This document shows, one piece after another, positions 19,764-29,028 of a stretch of 64,000 nt of DNA. The stretch lies in assembly GCF_003063415.1 (NCBI RefSeq), contig NZ_NESK01000001.1:151402-215401 (forward strand). The letters are read 5' to 3'. Positions within the stretch are counted from its first letter, which is position 1, and each line of letters begins with the position of its first letter. The DNA comes from Limnohabitans sp. 2KL-17. Lineage in GTDB: Bacteria > Pseudomonadota > Gammaproteobacteria > Burkholderiales > Burkholderiaceae_C. The notes beneath the pieces are model-generated. The model ran no database searches. It was not told where the DNA came from and saw only the letters and a program-made list of their open reading frames with translations. The position numbers were made by a program, and so were the translations under genes.

Positions 19764-21056
19764 ATGGCTGCTGTTTACAAATTCAAACCTTACAACGTGG
19801 GCCGCTGGGTCATATGGAGCCTGTTCGGGCTGTTGCTGTTGCTGGCACCGCTGGTTTTCACCAGCAACCTGTCGACCACCATGCTGGCCCAAATGGGCAT
19901 TGCCATCATCGCCTGCCTGTCCTACAACATCTTGCTGGGGCAGGGCGGCATGCTCAGCTTTGGCCATGCGGTCTACACGGGTCTGGGCTCTTACATGGCC
20001 ATCCATGCGCTCAATGCCGTCAGTGGCGGTACGCTGAACATTCCGGTCAGCCTGCTGCCCATCGTGGGCGGCGTGGCGGGCATGGGCTTTGCCATCCTGC
20101 TGGGCTGGGTCACGACCCGCAAGTCGGGCACACCCTTTGCCATGATCACGCTGGGTGTGGCCGAGTTGGTGTTCGCCATGTCGCTCATGTTTTCTGAGTT
20201 TTTCGGGGGTGAGGCAGGTGTGTCGGGCAACCGGGTTGCTGGCCAGCCATTCTTTGGCATCAGCTACGGGCCTCAAATTGAGGTTTATTACCTGATTGCC
20301 GCCTACACCTTTGTGTGTGTGGCCCTGATGTATGCCTTCACCCAAACGCCGCTGGGGCGTATTCTGAATGCGGTGCGCGACAACCCGGAGCGCGTCGAGT
20401 TCATTGGCTACAACACCCAGCGCGTGCGCTACTTTGCCTTTGTGATTGCAGGCTTTTTTGCAGGCATCGCTGGCGGCTTGGGCGCGCTGAACTTTGAAAT
20501 CGTGACCGCTGAAGTGGTGGGTGCAGGGCGCTCGGGTGCTTACTTGTTGTTCACCTTTTTGGGGGGGGCCACTTTCTTCTTTGGTCCCATCATTGGCGCG
20601 ATCTTGATGATCATTGCCTTTGTGCTGTTGTCTGAGCTGACCAAGGCCTGGCTTTTGTACATGGGACTGGTTTTCTTGTTCATGGTCATGTATGCACCGG
20701 GCGGCATTGCCAGCTTGATCATGATGAACCTGCGGGTGGCCAAGTTCGGCAAACTGCGCCAAATCTGGACCAGCTACCTGGGCTTGGGCCTGACAGCCAT
20801 CGTGATGCTGGCCGGCGCGGGGGCCATGATCGAGATGGTGTATCACCTGCAACTTAACTCGGCCCTGGGTGACAGTGTTCAATTCATGGGTGCCACACTC
20901 AACGCCAAAGGCATTGACAGCTGGTTTGGATCGGCCTTTGTGATGCTCACCGGCCTGGGCTTGTTTGAGCTGGCCAGGCGCCAATTTGTGCACGACTGGG
21001 GTGACATCCAGACCGAGATCGAAAAAGAAATCAAGCGAAGGGAGACTGCTTTATGA
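19764..21056 (+). CDS. branched-chain-type ABC transporter permease (LivM family)
   Basis: 430 residues with LivM features: NILLGQGGMLSFGHAVYTGLG near residue 60, the ALAF-type coupling loop region (GRILNAVRDNPERVEFIGYN), and about ten membrane segments. The C-terminus is extended by about 90 residues, including a further membrane span (AIVMLAGAGAMIEMVYHL) and a soluble tail, longer than the usual LivM. Overlaps the ATPase gene by four bases (ATGA). Confidence 0.9.
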   Translation: MAAVYKFKPYNVGRWVIWSLFGLLLLLAPLVFTSNLSTTMLAQMGIAIIACLSYNILLGQGGMLSFGHAVYTGLGSYMAIHALNAVSGGTLNIPVSLLPIVGGVAGMGFAILLGWVTTRKSGTPFAMITLGVAELVFAMSLMFSEFFGGEAGVSGNRVAGQPFFGISYGPQIEVYYLIAAYTFVCVALMYAFTQTPLGRILNAVRDNPERVEFIGYNTQRVRYFAFVIAGFFAGIAGGLGALNFEIVTAEVVGAGRSGAYLLFTFLGGATFFFGPIIGAILMIIAFVLLSELTKAWLLYMGLVFLFMVMYAPGGIASLIMMNLRVAKFGKLRQIWTSYLGLGLTAIVMLAGAGAMIEMVYHLQLNSALGDSVQFMGATLNAKGIDSWFGSAFVMLTGLGLFELARRQFVHDWGDIQTEIEKEIKRRETAL

Positions 21057-21823
21057 GTTACGCCCTTGAACTCAAAGATGTGCGCAAGAATTTCGGCAAG
21101 ACCGAAATCATCCGGGGTGTGAGTCTTTCGGTGCAGTCCGGAGAGCGCGTGGCCGTGATTGGCCCCAACGGGGCGGGCAAGTCCACCTTGTTCAATCTGA
21201 TCAGCGGCCGTTTTGGTCCGACCAGTGGCGATATTTTGCTCAATGGGCAACGCATCCAGAACAAGACGCCCTATGAAATCAACCGCATGGGTTTGTCGCG
21301 CAGCTTCCAGATCACCAACATCTTTCCCAAGCTCAGCGTGTTTGAAAATCTGCGCTGTGCAGTGCTTTGGAGCCTTGGCTACAAATACACTTTTTTCAAG
21401 TTTCTCTCGGGTTTGAAAGACGCCAACGAGCGCACCGACCAGTTGCTTCAGATGATTCGACTGGACAAAAAACGCGATGTGCTTGCAGTGAACCTGACCT
21501 ACGCCGAGCAGCGCGCACTCGAGATTGGGGTCACGATTGCGGGCGGGGCCGATGTGATTTTGCTTGATGAACCCACGGCGGGCATGAGCAAAAGCGAGAC
21601 TTCGCGTTTCATTCAGCTCATCAAGGAGGTCACTGTGGGCAAAACCCTGCTCACGGTCGAGCACGACATGGGCGTGGTGTTCGGTCTGGCGGACAAAATC
21701 GCAGTGGTGGTTTACGGCGAAGTGATTGCCTTCGACACGCCAGAGGCTGTGCGCGCCAATGCCCAGGTGCAAGAAGCCTACCTGGGCTCATCCGTTGCAG
21801 ACAGCCAAGCAGGAGGCCACTGA
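21053..21823 (+). CDS. ABC transporter ATP-binding protein (LivG family)
   Basis: 256 residues. Walker A is canonical (GPNGAGKSTLF, about residues 38-48), Walker B is VILLDEPTAG, and the switch His lies in TVEHDMG. The ABC signature reads LTYAEQRALE where LSxGEQ-type sequence is expected, so the conserved Gly is Ala. In an ABC dimer this signature faces the partner's Walker A, which is also altered (next gene). Coupled by overlap to both neighbours; works with the permeases on the cytoplasmic face. Confidence 0.93.
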   Translation: MSYALELKDVRKNFGKTEIIRGVSLSVQSGERVAVIGPNGAGKSTLFNLISGRFGPTSGDILLNGQRIQNKTPYEINRMGLSRSFQITNIFPKLSVFENLRCAVLWSLGYKYTFFKFLSGLKDANERTDQLLQMIRLDKKRDVLAVNLTYAEQRALEIGVTIAGGADVILLDEPTAGMSKSETSRFIQLIKEVTVGKTLLTVEHDMGVVFGLADKIAVVVYGEVIAFDTPEAVRANAQVQEAYLGSSVADSQAGGH

Positions 21824-22518
21824 TGTTGCGAGTCGAAAATCTGCACGCCTATTACGGCAAAAGCCATGTGCTGCATGGTGTGAATTTTGAAGTGGGTCAA
21901 GGCCAGATTGTGGCCCTGCTGGGGCGCAACGGCTCGGGCCGATCCACCACGGCCAAAGCCATCATGGGCCTGGTGGAATGCCAAGGTCGAATCGACTGGA
22001 AAGGCCAACCGATTCAAGGTAAAAAAGCGTACGAGATCGCGCACTTGGGCATCGGCTATGTGCCGGAAAATCGCGACATTTTTCCCAAGCTCACGGTCCA
22101 CCAAAACCTGCAACTGGGGCAAAAGCAAAAGGGCCAAAATGGCCGTTGGTCTTTTGATGACATGTACGCCATGTTTCCGCGCCTCAAGGAGCGCGAACAC
22201 ACCGAAGCCGGGGTTTTGTCCGGCGGTGAGCAGCAAATGCTCACACTGTGCCGCACCCTGATGGGTGACCCTGACCTGATCATCATTGATGAGCCGACAG
22301 AAGGTCTGGCGCCCAAAATTGTTGAATTAGTGGGGCAGTACCTGCAAAACCTCAAGTCGCGTGGGATTTCTGTCTTGTTGATCGAGCAAAAATTGACCAT
22401 TGCCATGCGCATTTCGGACCGTGCCCTCGTCATGGGCCACGGCAGCATCGTCTTTCAGGGCACCCCCGATGAGTTACGCGACAACACCTACATCCGCAAG
22501 GAGTGGCTGGAGGTCTGA
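21823..22518 (+). CDS. ABC transporter ATP-binding protein (LivF family) with Walker A Lys to Arg change
   Basis: 231 residues, second ATPase of the transporter. Walker A reads GRNGSGRST (residues 34-42): residue 40, encoded by CGA at 21940-21942, is Arg where the phosphate-binding Lys is expected. The signature (LSGGEQQML), Walker B (DLIIIDEPTEG) and switch region are normal. So this subunit should support ATP hydrolysis through its signature at the partner's site but bind or turn over ATP poorly at its own. It starts on the last base of the previous stop region (TGATG overlap). Last gene of the transporter set. Confidence 0.93.
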   Translation: MLRVENLHAYYGKSHVLHGVNFEVGQGQIVALLGRNGSGRSTTAKAIMGLVECQGRIDWKGQPIQGKKAYEIAHLGIGYVPENRDIFPKLTVHQNLQLGQKQKGQNGRWSFDDMYAMFPRLKEREHTEAGVLSGGEQQMLTLCRTLMGDPDLIIIDEPTEGLAPKIVELVGQYLQNLKSRGISVLLIEQKLTIAMRISDRALVMGHGSIVFQGTPDELRDNTYIRKEWLEV

Positions 22519-22578
22519 TGGCCGTCTCTGTTGCGACAACCGGGGTTGGGTTGAGTTCGTTTTTTATGACTACAATGC

Positions 22579-22604
22579 AAAAAACGAACGGTCGTTCTTT
22601 TTTA
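22579..22604. promoter_or_regulatory. TetR-type operator in front of the fadB-like gene
   Basis: Inverted repeat GAACG-GT-CGTTC at 22586-22597, extended on both sides by A-runs and T-runs with a single mismatched pair. It lies just downstream of a TACAAT -10-like box (22571-22576) and 30 bases before the fadB-like start. The shape matches operators of TetR-family regulators of fatty acid degradation in betaproteobacteria (FadP type, from memory). No tetR gene is present in the window, so the regulator would act in trans. Confidence 0.6.
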
Positions 22605-22629
22605 ATTTTTCACGCAAAGGAAGTCCAGC

Positions 22630-24741
22630 ATGACAGCTGAATACAAAGTCCACGGTGATGTCGCGGTCATCACATTGATGAACCCGCCGGTCAACGGCTT
22701 GGGCCTGTCCACCCGCATCGGCATCACCGATGGTCTGGAAAAAGCCAACAACGACGCCAGCGTCAACGCCATCGTCATCACTGGCGCTGGCAAGGCCTTT
22801 TCGGGCGGTGCAGACATCCGTGAGTTCGGCTCGCCCAAGGCGATTCAGGAACCCAATTTGCTCAGCGTGATCAGCGCTTGCGAAAATTCAGCCAAGCCTG
22901 TTGTGGCGGCCATCCACTCTGTGGTCATGGGCGGTGGTCTGGAACTCGCACTGGGCTGCCACTACCGCATTGCCGCACCTGGCACCAGCGTGGCATTGCC
23001 CGAAGTCAAGCTGGGCTTGATCCCCGGCGCAGGTGGCACCCAGCGGCTCCCACGCGTGATCGGTGTCGAGCCCGCCTTGAACATGATCGTCAGCGGCGAG
23101 GCCATCAAAAGTGAAATGCTTGCCATGCTGCCCGGCCAAAAGCTGTTTGACGCCATGGCGAAATCGGCCGAAAGCCTGCCTGAAGAAGCGCTGGCTCTGG
23201 CCCGCAAAGTGGCTGCAGCCCACGCCGATGGTTCGTCATTGCCCATGGTGCGCAAGCTGCCTTGCAAGCACCCACAAGGCGACGCGTACTTTCAATTCGC
23301 GCGCAACATGGTCAAGGGCATGGCCAAAAACATGCCTGCGCCTGCCAAGTGTGTGGACGCGGTAGAAGCAGCCACCAAGAAGAAATTTGAAGACGGCATG
23401 GTCCTTGAGCGCGAGGTCTTCATGAACCTCATGCTCACGCCCGAGTCGCGTGCGCTGCGCCACATCTTCATGGCTGATCGTGCTGCGTCCAAGATCCCTG
23501 ATGTGCCTGAAGACACCCCCAAACGTGAGATCAAGTCAGTGGCCGTGATTGGTGCAGGCACCATGGGTGGCGGCATTTCGATGAACTTCCTGAACGCGGG
23601 CCTGCCAGTCAAGATCCTGGAAATGAAGCAGGATGCCCTGGACCGTGGTGTGGCCATCATTCGTAAAAATTACGAATCGCAGGTTAAAAAAGGCAAGCTC
23701 AAACCAGAAAAATACGAAGAGCGCATGGCGCTGTTGAGCACCACGCTCAGCTACGACGACATTGGTCAGGCCGATCTGGTGATCGAGGCGGTTTTTGAAG
23801 AAATGGGTGTGAAAGAAGCCGTCTTCAAGAAACTCGATGAAGTCATGAAACCCGGCGCCATATTGGCATCCAACACTTCAACCTTGGACGTGAACAAAAT
23901 CGCGTCGTTCACCAAGCGCCCACAAGATGTGATCGGCATGCACTTCTTCAGTCCGGCCAACGTGATGAAACTGCTCGAAGTGGTGCGTGGCGCCCAGACC
24001 GGGAAAGACGTGTTGGCCACCGTGATGGCTCTGGGCAAAAAAATCAAGAAGACCTCGGTGGTGTCCGGCGTTTGCGATGGTTTTATTGGCAACCGCATGA
24101 TCGAGCAGTACAGCCGCCAGGCGGGCTTTCTGATCGAAGAGGGTTGCACCCCCGCACAGGTGGATAAAGCCGTTGAGAAATTCGGCTTTGCCATGGGCCC
24201 GTTCCGCATGGGTGATCTGGCGGGCAACGACATTGGCTGGGCGATTCGCAAGCGCCGCTACCAGGAAAAGCCGGGACTCAAGTACAGCAAAACCGCTGAT
24301 TTGCTTTGTGAGATGGGCCGTTATGGTCAGAAAACCGGTGCTGGCTGGTACGACTACCAAGCGGGTAAGCGCGACGCGATCCCGAGCCCTGTGGTGGTCG
24401 AGATGATCGAGAAGCACCGTGCCGCTCTGGGCATCACGCCGCGCAAAATTTCCGATGAAGAAATTGTGCAGCGCCTAGTGTTCTCCTTGGTCAATGAAGC
24501 CGCGCACATTTTGGAAGAAGGCATTGCCAGCAAAGCCAGCGACATCGACATGGTCTACCTGACGGGTTATGGCTTCCCGCTGTGGCGCGGTGGCCCCATG
24601 ATTTATGCCGACACCATGGGTCTGTTCAACGTGGCTGAAGCCATGAAGCGTTTTGCCAAGAATCCGCATGACGACGCCCAGTTCTGGCAACCCGCGCCTT
24701 TGTTGGCGCGCTTGGTGGCCGAAGGCAAGACGTTTAACTGA
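22630..24741 (+). CDS. bifunctional enoyl-CoA hydratase / 3-hydroxyacyl-CoA dehydrogenase (FadB/FadJ-like)
   Basis: 703 residues. N-terminal crotonase domain (GKAFSGGADIREF; the oxyanion Gly of VVMGGGLELALG; catalytic Glu region LPEVKLGLIPGAGGTQ), then a Rossmann domain near residue 300 (VAVIGAGTMGGG) and the 3-hydroxyacyl-CoA dehydrogenase helical domain with His/Glu motif (GMHFFSPANVMKLLEVV). Performs steps two and three of beta-oxidation. Preceded by a TetR-type operator, so probably induced by acyl-CoA. The thiolase follows 55 bases later. Confidence 0.94.
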   Translation: MTAEYKVHGDVAVITLMNPPVNGLGLSTRIGITDGLEKANNDASVNAIVITGAGKAFSGGADIREFGSPKAIQEPNLLSVISACENSAKPVVAAIHSVVMGGGLELALGCHYRIAAPGTSVALPEVKLGLIPGAGGTQRLPRVIGVEPALNMIVSGEAIKSEMLAMLPGQKLFDAMAKSAESLPEEALALARKVAAAHADGSSLPMVRKLPCKHPQGDAYFQFARNMVKGMAKNMPAPAKCVDAVEAATKKKFEDGMVLEREVFMNLMLTPESRALRHIFMADRAASKIPDVPEDTPKREIKSVAVIGAGTMGGGISMNFLNAGLPVKILEMKQDALDRGVAIIRKNYESQVKKGKLKPEKYEERMALLSTTLSYDDIGQADLVIEAVFEEMGVKEAVFKKLDEVMKPGAILASNTSTLDVNKIASFTKRPQDVIGMHFFSPANVMKLLEVVRGAQTGKDVLATVMALGKKIKKTSVVSGVCDGFIGNRMIEQYSRQAGFLIEEGCTPAQVDKAVEKFGFAMGPFRMGDLAGNDIGWAIRKRRYQEKPGLKYSKTADLLCEMGRYGQKTGAGWYDYQAGKRDAIPSPVVVEMIEKHRAALGITPRKISDEEIVQRLVFSLVNEAAHILEEGIASKASDIDMVYLTGYGFPLWRGGPMIYADTMGLFNVAEAMKRFAKNPHDDAQFWQPAPLLARLVAEGKTFN

Positions 24742-24796
24742 TTTATTTTTTCGGAGACAGGCTCTGTTGCCATCTCCAACATGAAAGGTTTCCATC

Positions 24797-25972
24797 ATGA
24801 CGAATGCTGTCATCGTATCTACCGCTCGCACCCCTTTGGCCAAGAGCTGGAAGGGTGCCTTCAACATGACCCACGGTGCCACGCTGGGTGGCCATGCCGT
24901 GCAACACGCTGTGGCCCGTGCGGGCATCGACGGCGCTGAAGTCGAAGACGTGATCATGGGTTGCGCCACACCCGAGGGCGCCACCGGCGCCAACATCGCC
25001 CGGCAAATCGCTCTCAAGGCGGGTCTGCCGATCTCGGTGTCGGGCATGACCGTCAACCGGTTTTGTTCATCCGGCCTTCAGACCATTGCGATGGCCGCGC
25101 AACGCATCATTGCCGGCGAAGGCCGAGTGTTTGTGGCTGGTGGCGTCGAAAGCATCTCTTGCGTTCAGCAGGAAATGAACACCCACATGTTGCAAGACTT
25201 GTCTCTGGCCAAAATGAAACCAGAGATTTACTGGAACATGCTGCAAACCGCCGAACAAGTGGCCAAGCGTTACAAGATCGACCGTGACCGCATGGACGAG
25301 TATGGCGCTGCCAGTCAGCAAAAAGCCTGCGCCGCGCAAGCAGCCGGTTTGTTTGACGCCGAAATGGCAGCCATCACCGTGACCGCCGGCGTGGTCGACA
25401 AAGTCATGGGCCTGACCACCAAGCAAGTGACTGTGAGCAAGGACGAAGGTCTTCGTGAAGGCACCACACTGGAAGCTATCCAGGGCCTGCGCTCTGCGCT
25501 GCCAGGCGGTCTGGTCACGGCAGGCAACGCCAGCCAGTTCTCGGACGGTGCCGGTGCCTGTGTGCTGATGGACGAAAAACTCGCTGAACAAAAGGGTCTG
25601 AAGCCCCTGGGCCGTTTCCTGGGCTTTGCAGTGGCCGGCTGCGAACCCGATGAAATGGGCATTGGCCCCGTCTACGCTGTGCCCAAAGCGCTGGCGCGTT
25701 TGGGCTTGACCGTCAATGACATTGACCTGTGGGAGCTGAACGAGGCGTTTGCGGTGCAGGTGCTTTATTGCCGTGACAAGCTGGGCATCCCGGCTGACCG
25801 TTTGAACGTCAACGGGGGCGCGATTGCGGTGGGGCATCCCTACGGCGTGAGCGGCCAGCGCCTGACGGGCCATGCCCTGATCGAAGGCAAGCGCCGAGGC
25901 GCCAAGCGCGTGGCGGTGACCATGTGCATTGGTGGTGGCATGGGTGCTTGTGGCATTTTTGAAGTGCTGTGA
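24797..25972 (+). CDS. acetyl-CoA acyltransferase (thiolase, FadA-like)
   Basis: 391 residues. Nucleophile Cys90 in NRFCSSGLQ, the GHP motif His ([14 protein letters not shown]) and a second catalytic Cys in [10 protein letters not shown] complete the degradative thiolase site. Cleaves 3-ketoacyl-CoA with CoA to release acetyl-CoA. Of two nearby ATGs the one at 24797, preceded by AAAGG, gives the family N-terminus. Partner of the fadB-like gene upstream; a terminator follows. Confidence 0.94.
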   Translation: MTNAVIVSTARTPLAKSWKGAFNMTHGATLGGHAVQHAVARAGIDGAEVEDVIMGCATPEGATGANIARQIALKAGLPISVSGMTVNRFCSSGLQTIAMAAQRIIAGEGRVFVAGGVESISCVQQEMNTHMLQDLSLAKMKPEIYWNMLQTAEQVAKRYKIDRDRMDEYGAASQQKACAAQAAGLFDAEMAAITVTAGVVDKVMGLTTKQVTVSKDEGLREGTTLEAIQGLRSALPGGLVTAGNASQFSDGAGACVLMDEKLAEQKGLKPLGRFLGFAVAGCEPDEMGIGPVYAVPKALARLGLTVNDIDLWELNEAFAVQVLYCRDKLGIPADRLNVNGGAIAVGHPYGVSGQRLTGHALIEGKRRGAKRVAVTMCIGGGMGACGIFEVL

Positions 25973-26003
25973 TGCCTGTGTGTGTTGATGCTTAAGCAAC
26001 ACC

Positions 26004-26035
26004 AAGGCGGTCTGCTCCAAGCTGACCGCCTTTTT
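26004..26035 (+). terminator. rho-independent terminator after the thiolase
   Basis: AAGGCGGT (26004-26011) and ACCGCCTT (26025-26032) form a perfect 8-base stem over a 13-base loop, ending in TTTTT. Marks the end of the fadB-fadA transcript; the acyl-CoA dehydrogenase starts 35 bases later. Confidence 0.8.
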
Positions 26036-26070
26036 CTTTGTCTGAATTTGCCGAATCGGGATGATGCGAC

Positions 26071-27912
26071 ATGAGCTTGCGCCCAACCGTTGATTTTTTG
26101 CTGCACGACTGGCTGAAGGTTGAAAGCCTGCAGTCCCGAGAACGTTTTGCCGACCACAGCCGTGAAACCTTTGATGCAGTGCTCGATACCTGCGAACGGA
26201 TTGCGCGTGAAAAATATGCGCCGTTCAACCGTTTGGTGGACACACAAGAACCGCATTTTGATGGCGAAAAAGTCATCTTGCCGCAGGCCACGCATGACGC
26301 TTACAAGGCCTATGTCGAATCGGGGATGTTGAGTGCAGCGCAAGACTATGAAATGGGCGGTATGCAATTGCCCTACACGGTTGAAGCGGCGGCCAACGCC
26401 TTTTTTGCCATGGCATCGGTCAGCATTGGCTCGGGCATGCTCACCAGCGGCAATGCCAATTTGTTGATGGTGCATGGCACCGACATGCAAAAGCAGGTGT
26501 TTGCTGCCCACGAATTTTCGGGGCGTTTCTCGGGCACCATGTGCCTGAGCGAACCTCAGGCGGGTTCGTCGCTCAGCGATGTGACGACACGTGCCATGCC
26601 GGATGGCACAGACTTTGAAGCCGAACCTCTGGGCGCCCGTTACCGGCTGCGCGGCAACAAGATGTGGATCTCTTCGGGTGAGCACGAGCTTTCCGAAAAC
26701 ATCATCCATCTGGTGTTGGCCAAGATTCCGGATGCGAATGGCCAACTGGTGCCGGGCGTGCGGGGAATTTCGCTGTTCATCGTGCCCAAGAAAATGGTGG
26801 GCATCGACGGTCAGCTGACCGGTGAACGCAACGATGTGGCGCTGGCAGGTCTCAACCACAAATGCGGCTGGCGCGGCACAACCAACACCTTGCTCAACTT
26901 TGGCGAGGGCAAATACCCGGTGCGCGGCGAAGCCGGCGCAGGCTTGGACGGCGCCGGAAGTGGCGCAGTGGGGTATTTGGTCGGAAAGCCCGGCGAAGGC
27001 CTCAAATGCATGTTCCACATGATGAATGAGGCCCGCATCGGTGTGGGCATGGCCGCCACCATGCTCGGCATGGCGGGTTACCACGCCAGCCTCGACTACG
27101 CCAAAAACCGTCCGCAGGGCCGACCGACAGGTGCCGGGGGCAAAAATGCCAGCCAGCCCCAGGTTCGCATCATTGAACACGCCGACATCAAGCGCATGCT
27201 GTTGGCGCAAAAAGCTTACAGCGAAGGTGCTTTGGCCTTGGCCTTGTACAGCGCCCGTCTGGTGGACGAACAACACACCGGCAGTGCGGAAGACGCCGAT
27301 GTGGCGCGCTTGCTGCTCGAAGTGCTGACGCCGATCGCCAAAAGTTTCCCCAGCGAATGGTGCTTGGAGGCCAACAGCCTGGCCATTCAGATCCATGGTG
27401 GCTACGGCTACACCCGCGATTTTCCGGTCGAGCAATATTGGCGCGATAACCGCCTGAACATGATTCACGAGGGCACACACGGCATCCAGGCCATGGACCT
27501 GCTGGGCCGCAAGGTCCTGATGGAAAACGGCCGTGGCCTGAAACTGCTGGGCGAGCGCGTGCTGGCCACGGCGGCCAAGTCACCCACTGTTTGGGCGCCT
27601 GAGGCTGCAAGCTTGCGCGATGCGCTGAAACAAATCGGACAAGCCACCCAACAAGCCTGGGACGGTGCAGAACCCGCACAGGCCCTGGCCAACGCTGTGC
27701 CGTATTTGCAGGCCTTTGGGCACACGGTGATTGCCTGGATCTGGCTGGATGTGGCCGTCAGCCTGGGCGATGACAACAGCCCGGCCGCCCAGGGGCGCCG
27801 AGCGGCTTGCCGCTATTTCTTCCGATACGAATTGCCCAAAATCGGCGCTTGGCTCAACGTGGTCAGCAGCCGCGATTTGACGTGCGCTGACTTGCCTGAG
27901 GAGGCCTTCTGA
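26071..27912 (+). CDS. acyl-CoA dehydrogenase with C-terminal extension (DmdC/AcdA-like)
   Basis: 613 residues, longer than the roughly 380 of short-chain dehydrogenases. Core flavoprotein domains: helical N-terminal domain, middle domain with MCLSEPQAGSSLSDV and MWISSGEH, C-terminal helical domain with QIHGGYGYTRDFPVEQYWRD, then an added C-terminal helical region (from about residue 480) typical of the long subgroup that includes methylmercaptopropionyl-CoA dehydrogenase. FAD enzyme for the first beta-oxidation step, passing electrons to ETF. One-base overlap with the Dabb gene. Confidence 0.92.
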   Translation: MSLRPTVDFLLHDWLKVESLQSRERFADHSRETFDAVLDTCERIAREKYAPFNRLVDTQEPHFDGEKVILPQATHDAYKAYVESGMLSAAQDYEMGGMQLPYTVEAAANAFFAMASVSIGSGMLTSGNANLLMVHGTDMQKQVFAAHEFSGRFSGTMCLSEPQAGSSLSDVTTRAMPDGTDFEAEPLGARYRLRGNKMWISSGEHELSENIIHLVLAKIPDANGQLVPGVRGISLFIVPKKMVGIDGQLTGERNDVALAGLNHKCGWRGTTNTLLNFGEGKYPVRGEAGAGLDGAGSGAVGYLVGKPGEGLKCMFHMMNEARIGVGMAATMLGMAGYHASLDYAKNRPQGRPTGAGGKNASQPQVRIIEHADIKRMLLAQKAYSEGALALALYSARLVDEQHTGSAEDADVARLLLEVLTPIAKSFPSEWCLEANSLAIQIHGGYGYTRDFPVEQYWRDNRLNMIHEGTHGIQAMDLLGRKVLMENGRGLKLLGERVLATAAKSPTVWAPEAASLRDALKQIGQATQQAWDGAEPAQALANAVPYLQAFGHTVIAWIWLDVAVSLGDDNSPAAQGRRAACRYFFRYELPKIGAWLNVVSSRDLTCADLPEEAF

Positions 27913-28214
27913 TGATCCGTCACATCGTCATCTGGAATTTGAAGGACCATGCCGAAGGGGCCGACAAGGCCGCCAATCTGCAAAAAGCCCAAACCCTGTT
28001 GCTGTCATGTGCCCAGGTGGTGCCGGGTATTCGTGCGTTTGAAGTGGCCACCGCGACGCCTGGCATGGACTGCACCAACGATCTGGTGCTGCACATGCTG
28101 CTTGATGACGCACAGGTGCTAGCGGCCTACCAGAATCACCCTCAACATCTGGCCATCAAGCCTTTCATGAAAGCGGTTGTCAACGAACGCCACTGCATGG
28201 ATTTCACTGTCTAA
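27912..28214 (+). CDS. Dabb family protein (stress-responsive alpha/beta barrel)
   Basis: 100 residues with the Dabb pattern: MIRHIVIWNLKD at the start, a central VPGIRAFEVA strand, and DLVLHMLLDDAQVLAAYQNHPQH with the conserved Tyr and HPxH. These small dimeric barrels are found beside degradation enzymes and may bind or cyclise small substrates; the role here is not known. Start on the TGATG of the dehydrogenase stop shows coupling. Confidence 0.85.
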   Translation: MIRHIVIWNLKDHAEGADKAANLQKAQTLLLSCAQVVPGIRAFEVATATPGMDCTNDLVLHMLLDDAQVLAAYQNHPQHLAIKPFMKAVVNERHCMDFTV

Positions 28215-28229
28215 TAAAGGAGCACCCCC

Positions 28230-29021
28230 ATGGCACGCACTGTTCAACAACTGTTTGACTTGACTGGGCAAGTCGCCTTGGTCACGGGCGGTTCGCGCGG
28301 ATTGGGTCTGCAAATGGCCCATGCGCTGGGAGAAGCCGGGGCCAAGATCATGCTCAGTTCGCGCAAGGCTGCCGACCTGGAAGTCGCTGCGGCCGAGTTG
28401 CAGGCCGCGGGCATCGATGCACGCTGGATCGCTGCCGACTGCGGCAAGGAAGAAGACATCCGTCGCCTGGCCATTGAAACCGCCGAGCGCATGGGCCCGA
28501 TCGACATTCTGGTCAACAACGCTGGTGCCACTTGGGGCGCTCCTGCCGAGGACCACCCTGTGGAAGCCTGGGACAAGGTGATGAACCTGAACGTGCGAGG
28601 TTATTTCATCTTGTCGCAAGAAGTGGCCAAGCGCTGCTTCATTCCGCGTGGCAAGGGGCGCATCTTGAATGTGGCCTCGATCGCAGGCCTTGCTGGCAAC
28701 CCTTCCGAGATGAAAACCATCGCCTACAACACCTCCAAGGGTGCTGTCATCAACTTCACCCGAGCGTTGGCCGGGGAGTGGGGTGAGCATGGGATCACCG
28801 TCAATGCCATTTGTCCGGGGTTTTTTCCCAGCAAAATGACCTACGGACTGCTTGAAAAAATAGGGGTTGAAAAGATGATTCAGGGCGTTCCTCTTCGCCG
28901 CTTGGGCGATGATGAAGACCTCAAGGGGCTGGCCGTGTTGTTGGCCTCCGATGCGGGCAAGCACATCACCGGTCAGTGGCTGGCGGTAGACGGCGGCGTC
29001 AGCGCCATCATTGGGGGGTGA
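28230..29021 (+). CDS. SDR family oxidoreductase
   Basis: 263 residues, classical short-chain dehydrogenase: TGGSRGLGLQ cofactor motif near residue 18, NNAGA, catalytic Ser in VASIAG, and a Tyr/Lys pair in YNTSKGAV. Resembles the gluconate 5-dehydrogenase/3-ketoacyl reductase subgroup. Preceded by AAGGAG. Probably acts on a hydroxyacyl or ketoacyl intermediate in this cluster; the substrate cannot be read from sequence. Ends 7 bases before the thioesterase start. Confidence 0.9.
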   Translation: MARTVQQLFDLTGQVALVTGGSRGLGLQMAHALGEAGAKIMLSSRKAADLEVAAAELQAAGIDARWIAADCGKEEDIRRLAIETAERMGPIDILVNNAGATWGAPAEDHPVEAWDKVMNLNVRGYFILSQEVAKRCFIPRGKGRILNVASIAGLAGNPSEMKTIAYNTSKGAVINFTRALAGEWGEHGITVNAICPGFFPSKMTYGLLEKIGVEKMIQGVPLRRLGDDEDLKGLAVLLASDAGKHITGQWLAVDGGVSAIIGG

Positions 29022-29028
29022 CAGGCCC

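Noticed and set aside
19350..20993. 547-codon open frame on the minus strand
   Set aside because: Lies wholly opposite the livH and livM permease genes; its His/Gln/Gly-rich composition is the antisense of hydrophobic codons and no family is recognisable.
25840..27480. 546-codon open frame on the minus strand
   Set aside because: Antisense to the acyl-CoA dehydrogenase, which has clear family motifs; a GC-rich codon-bias artefact.
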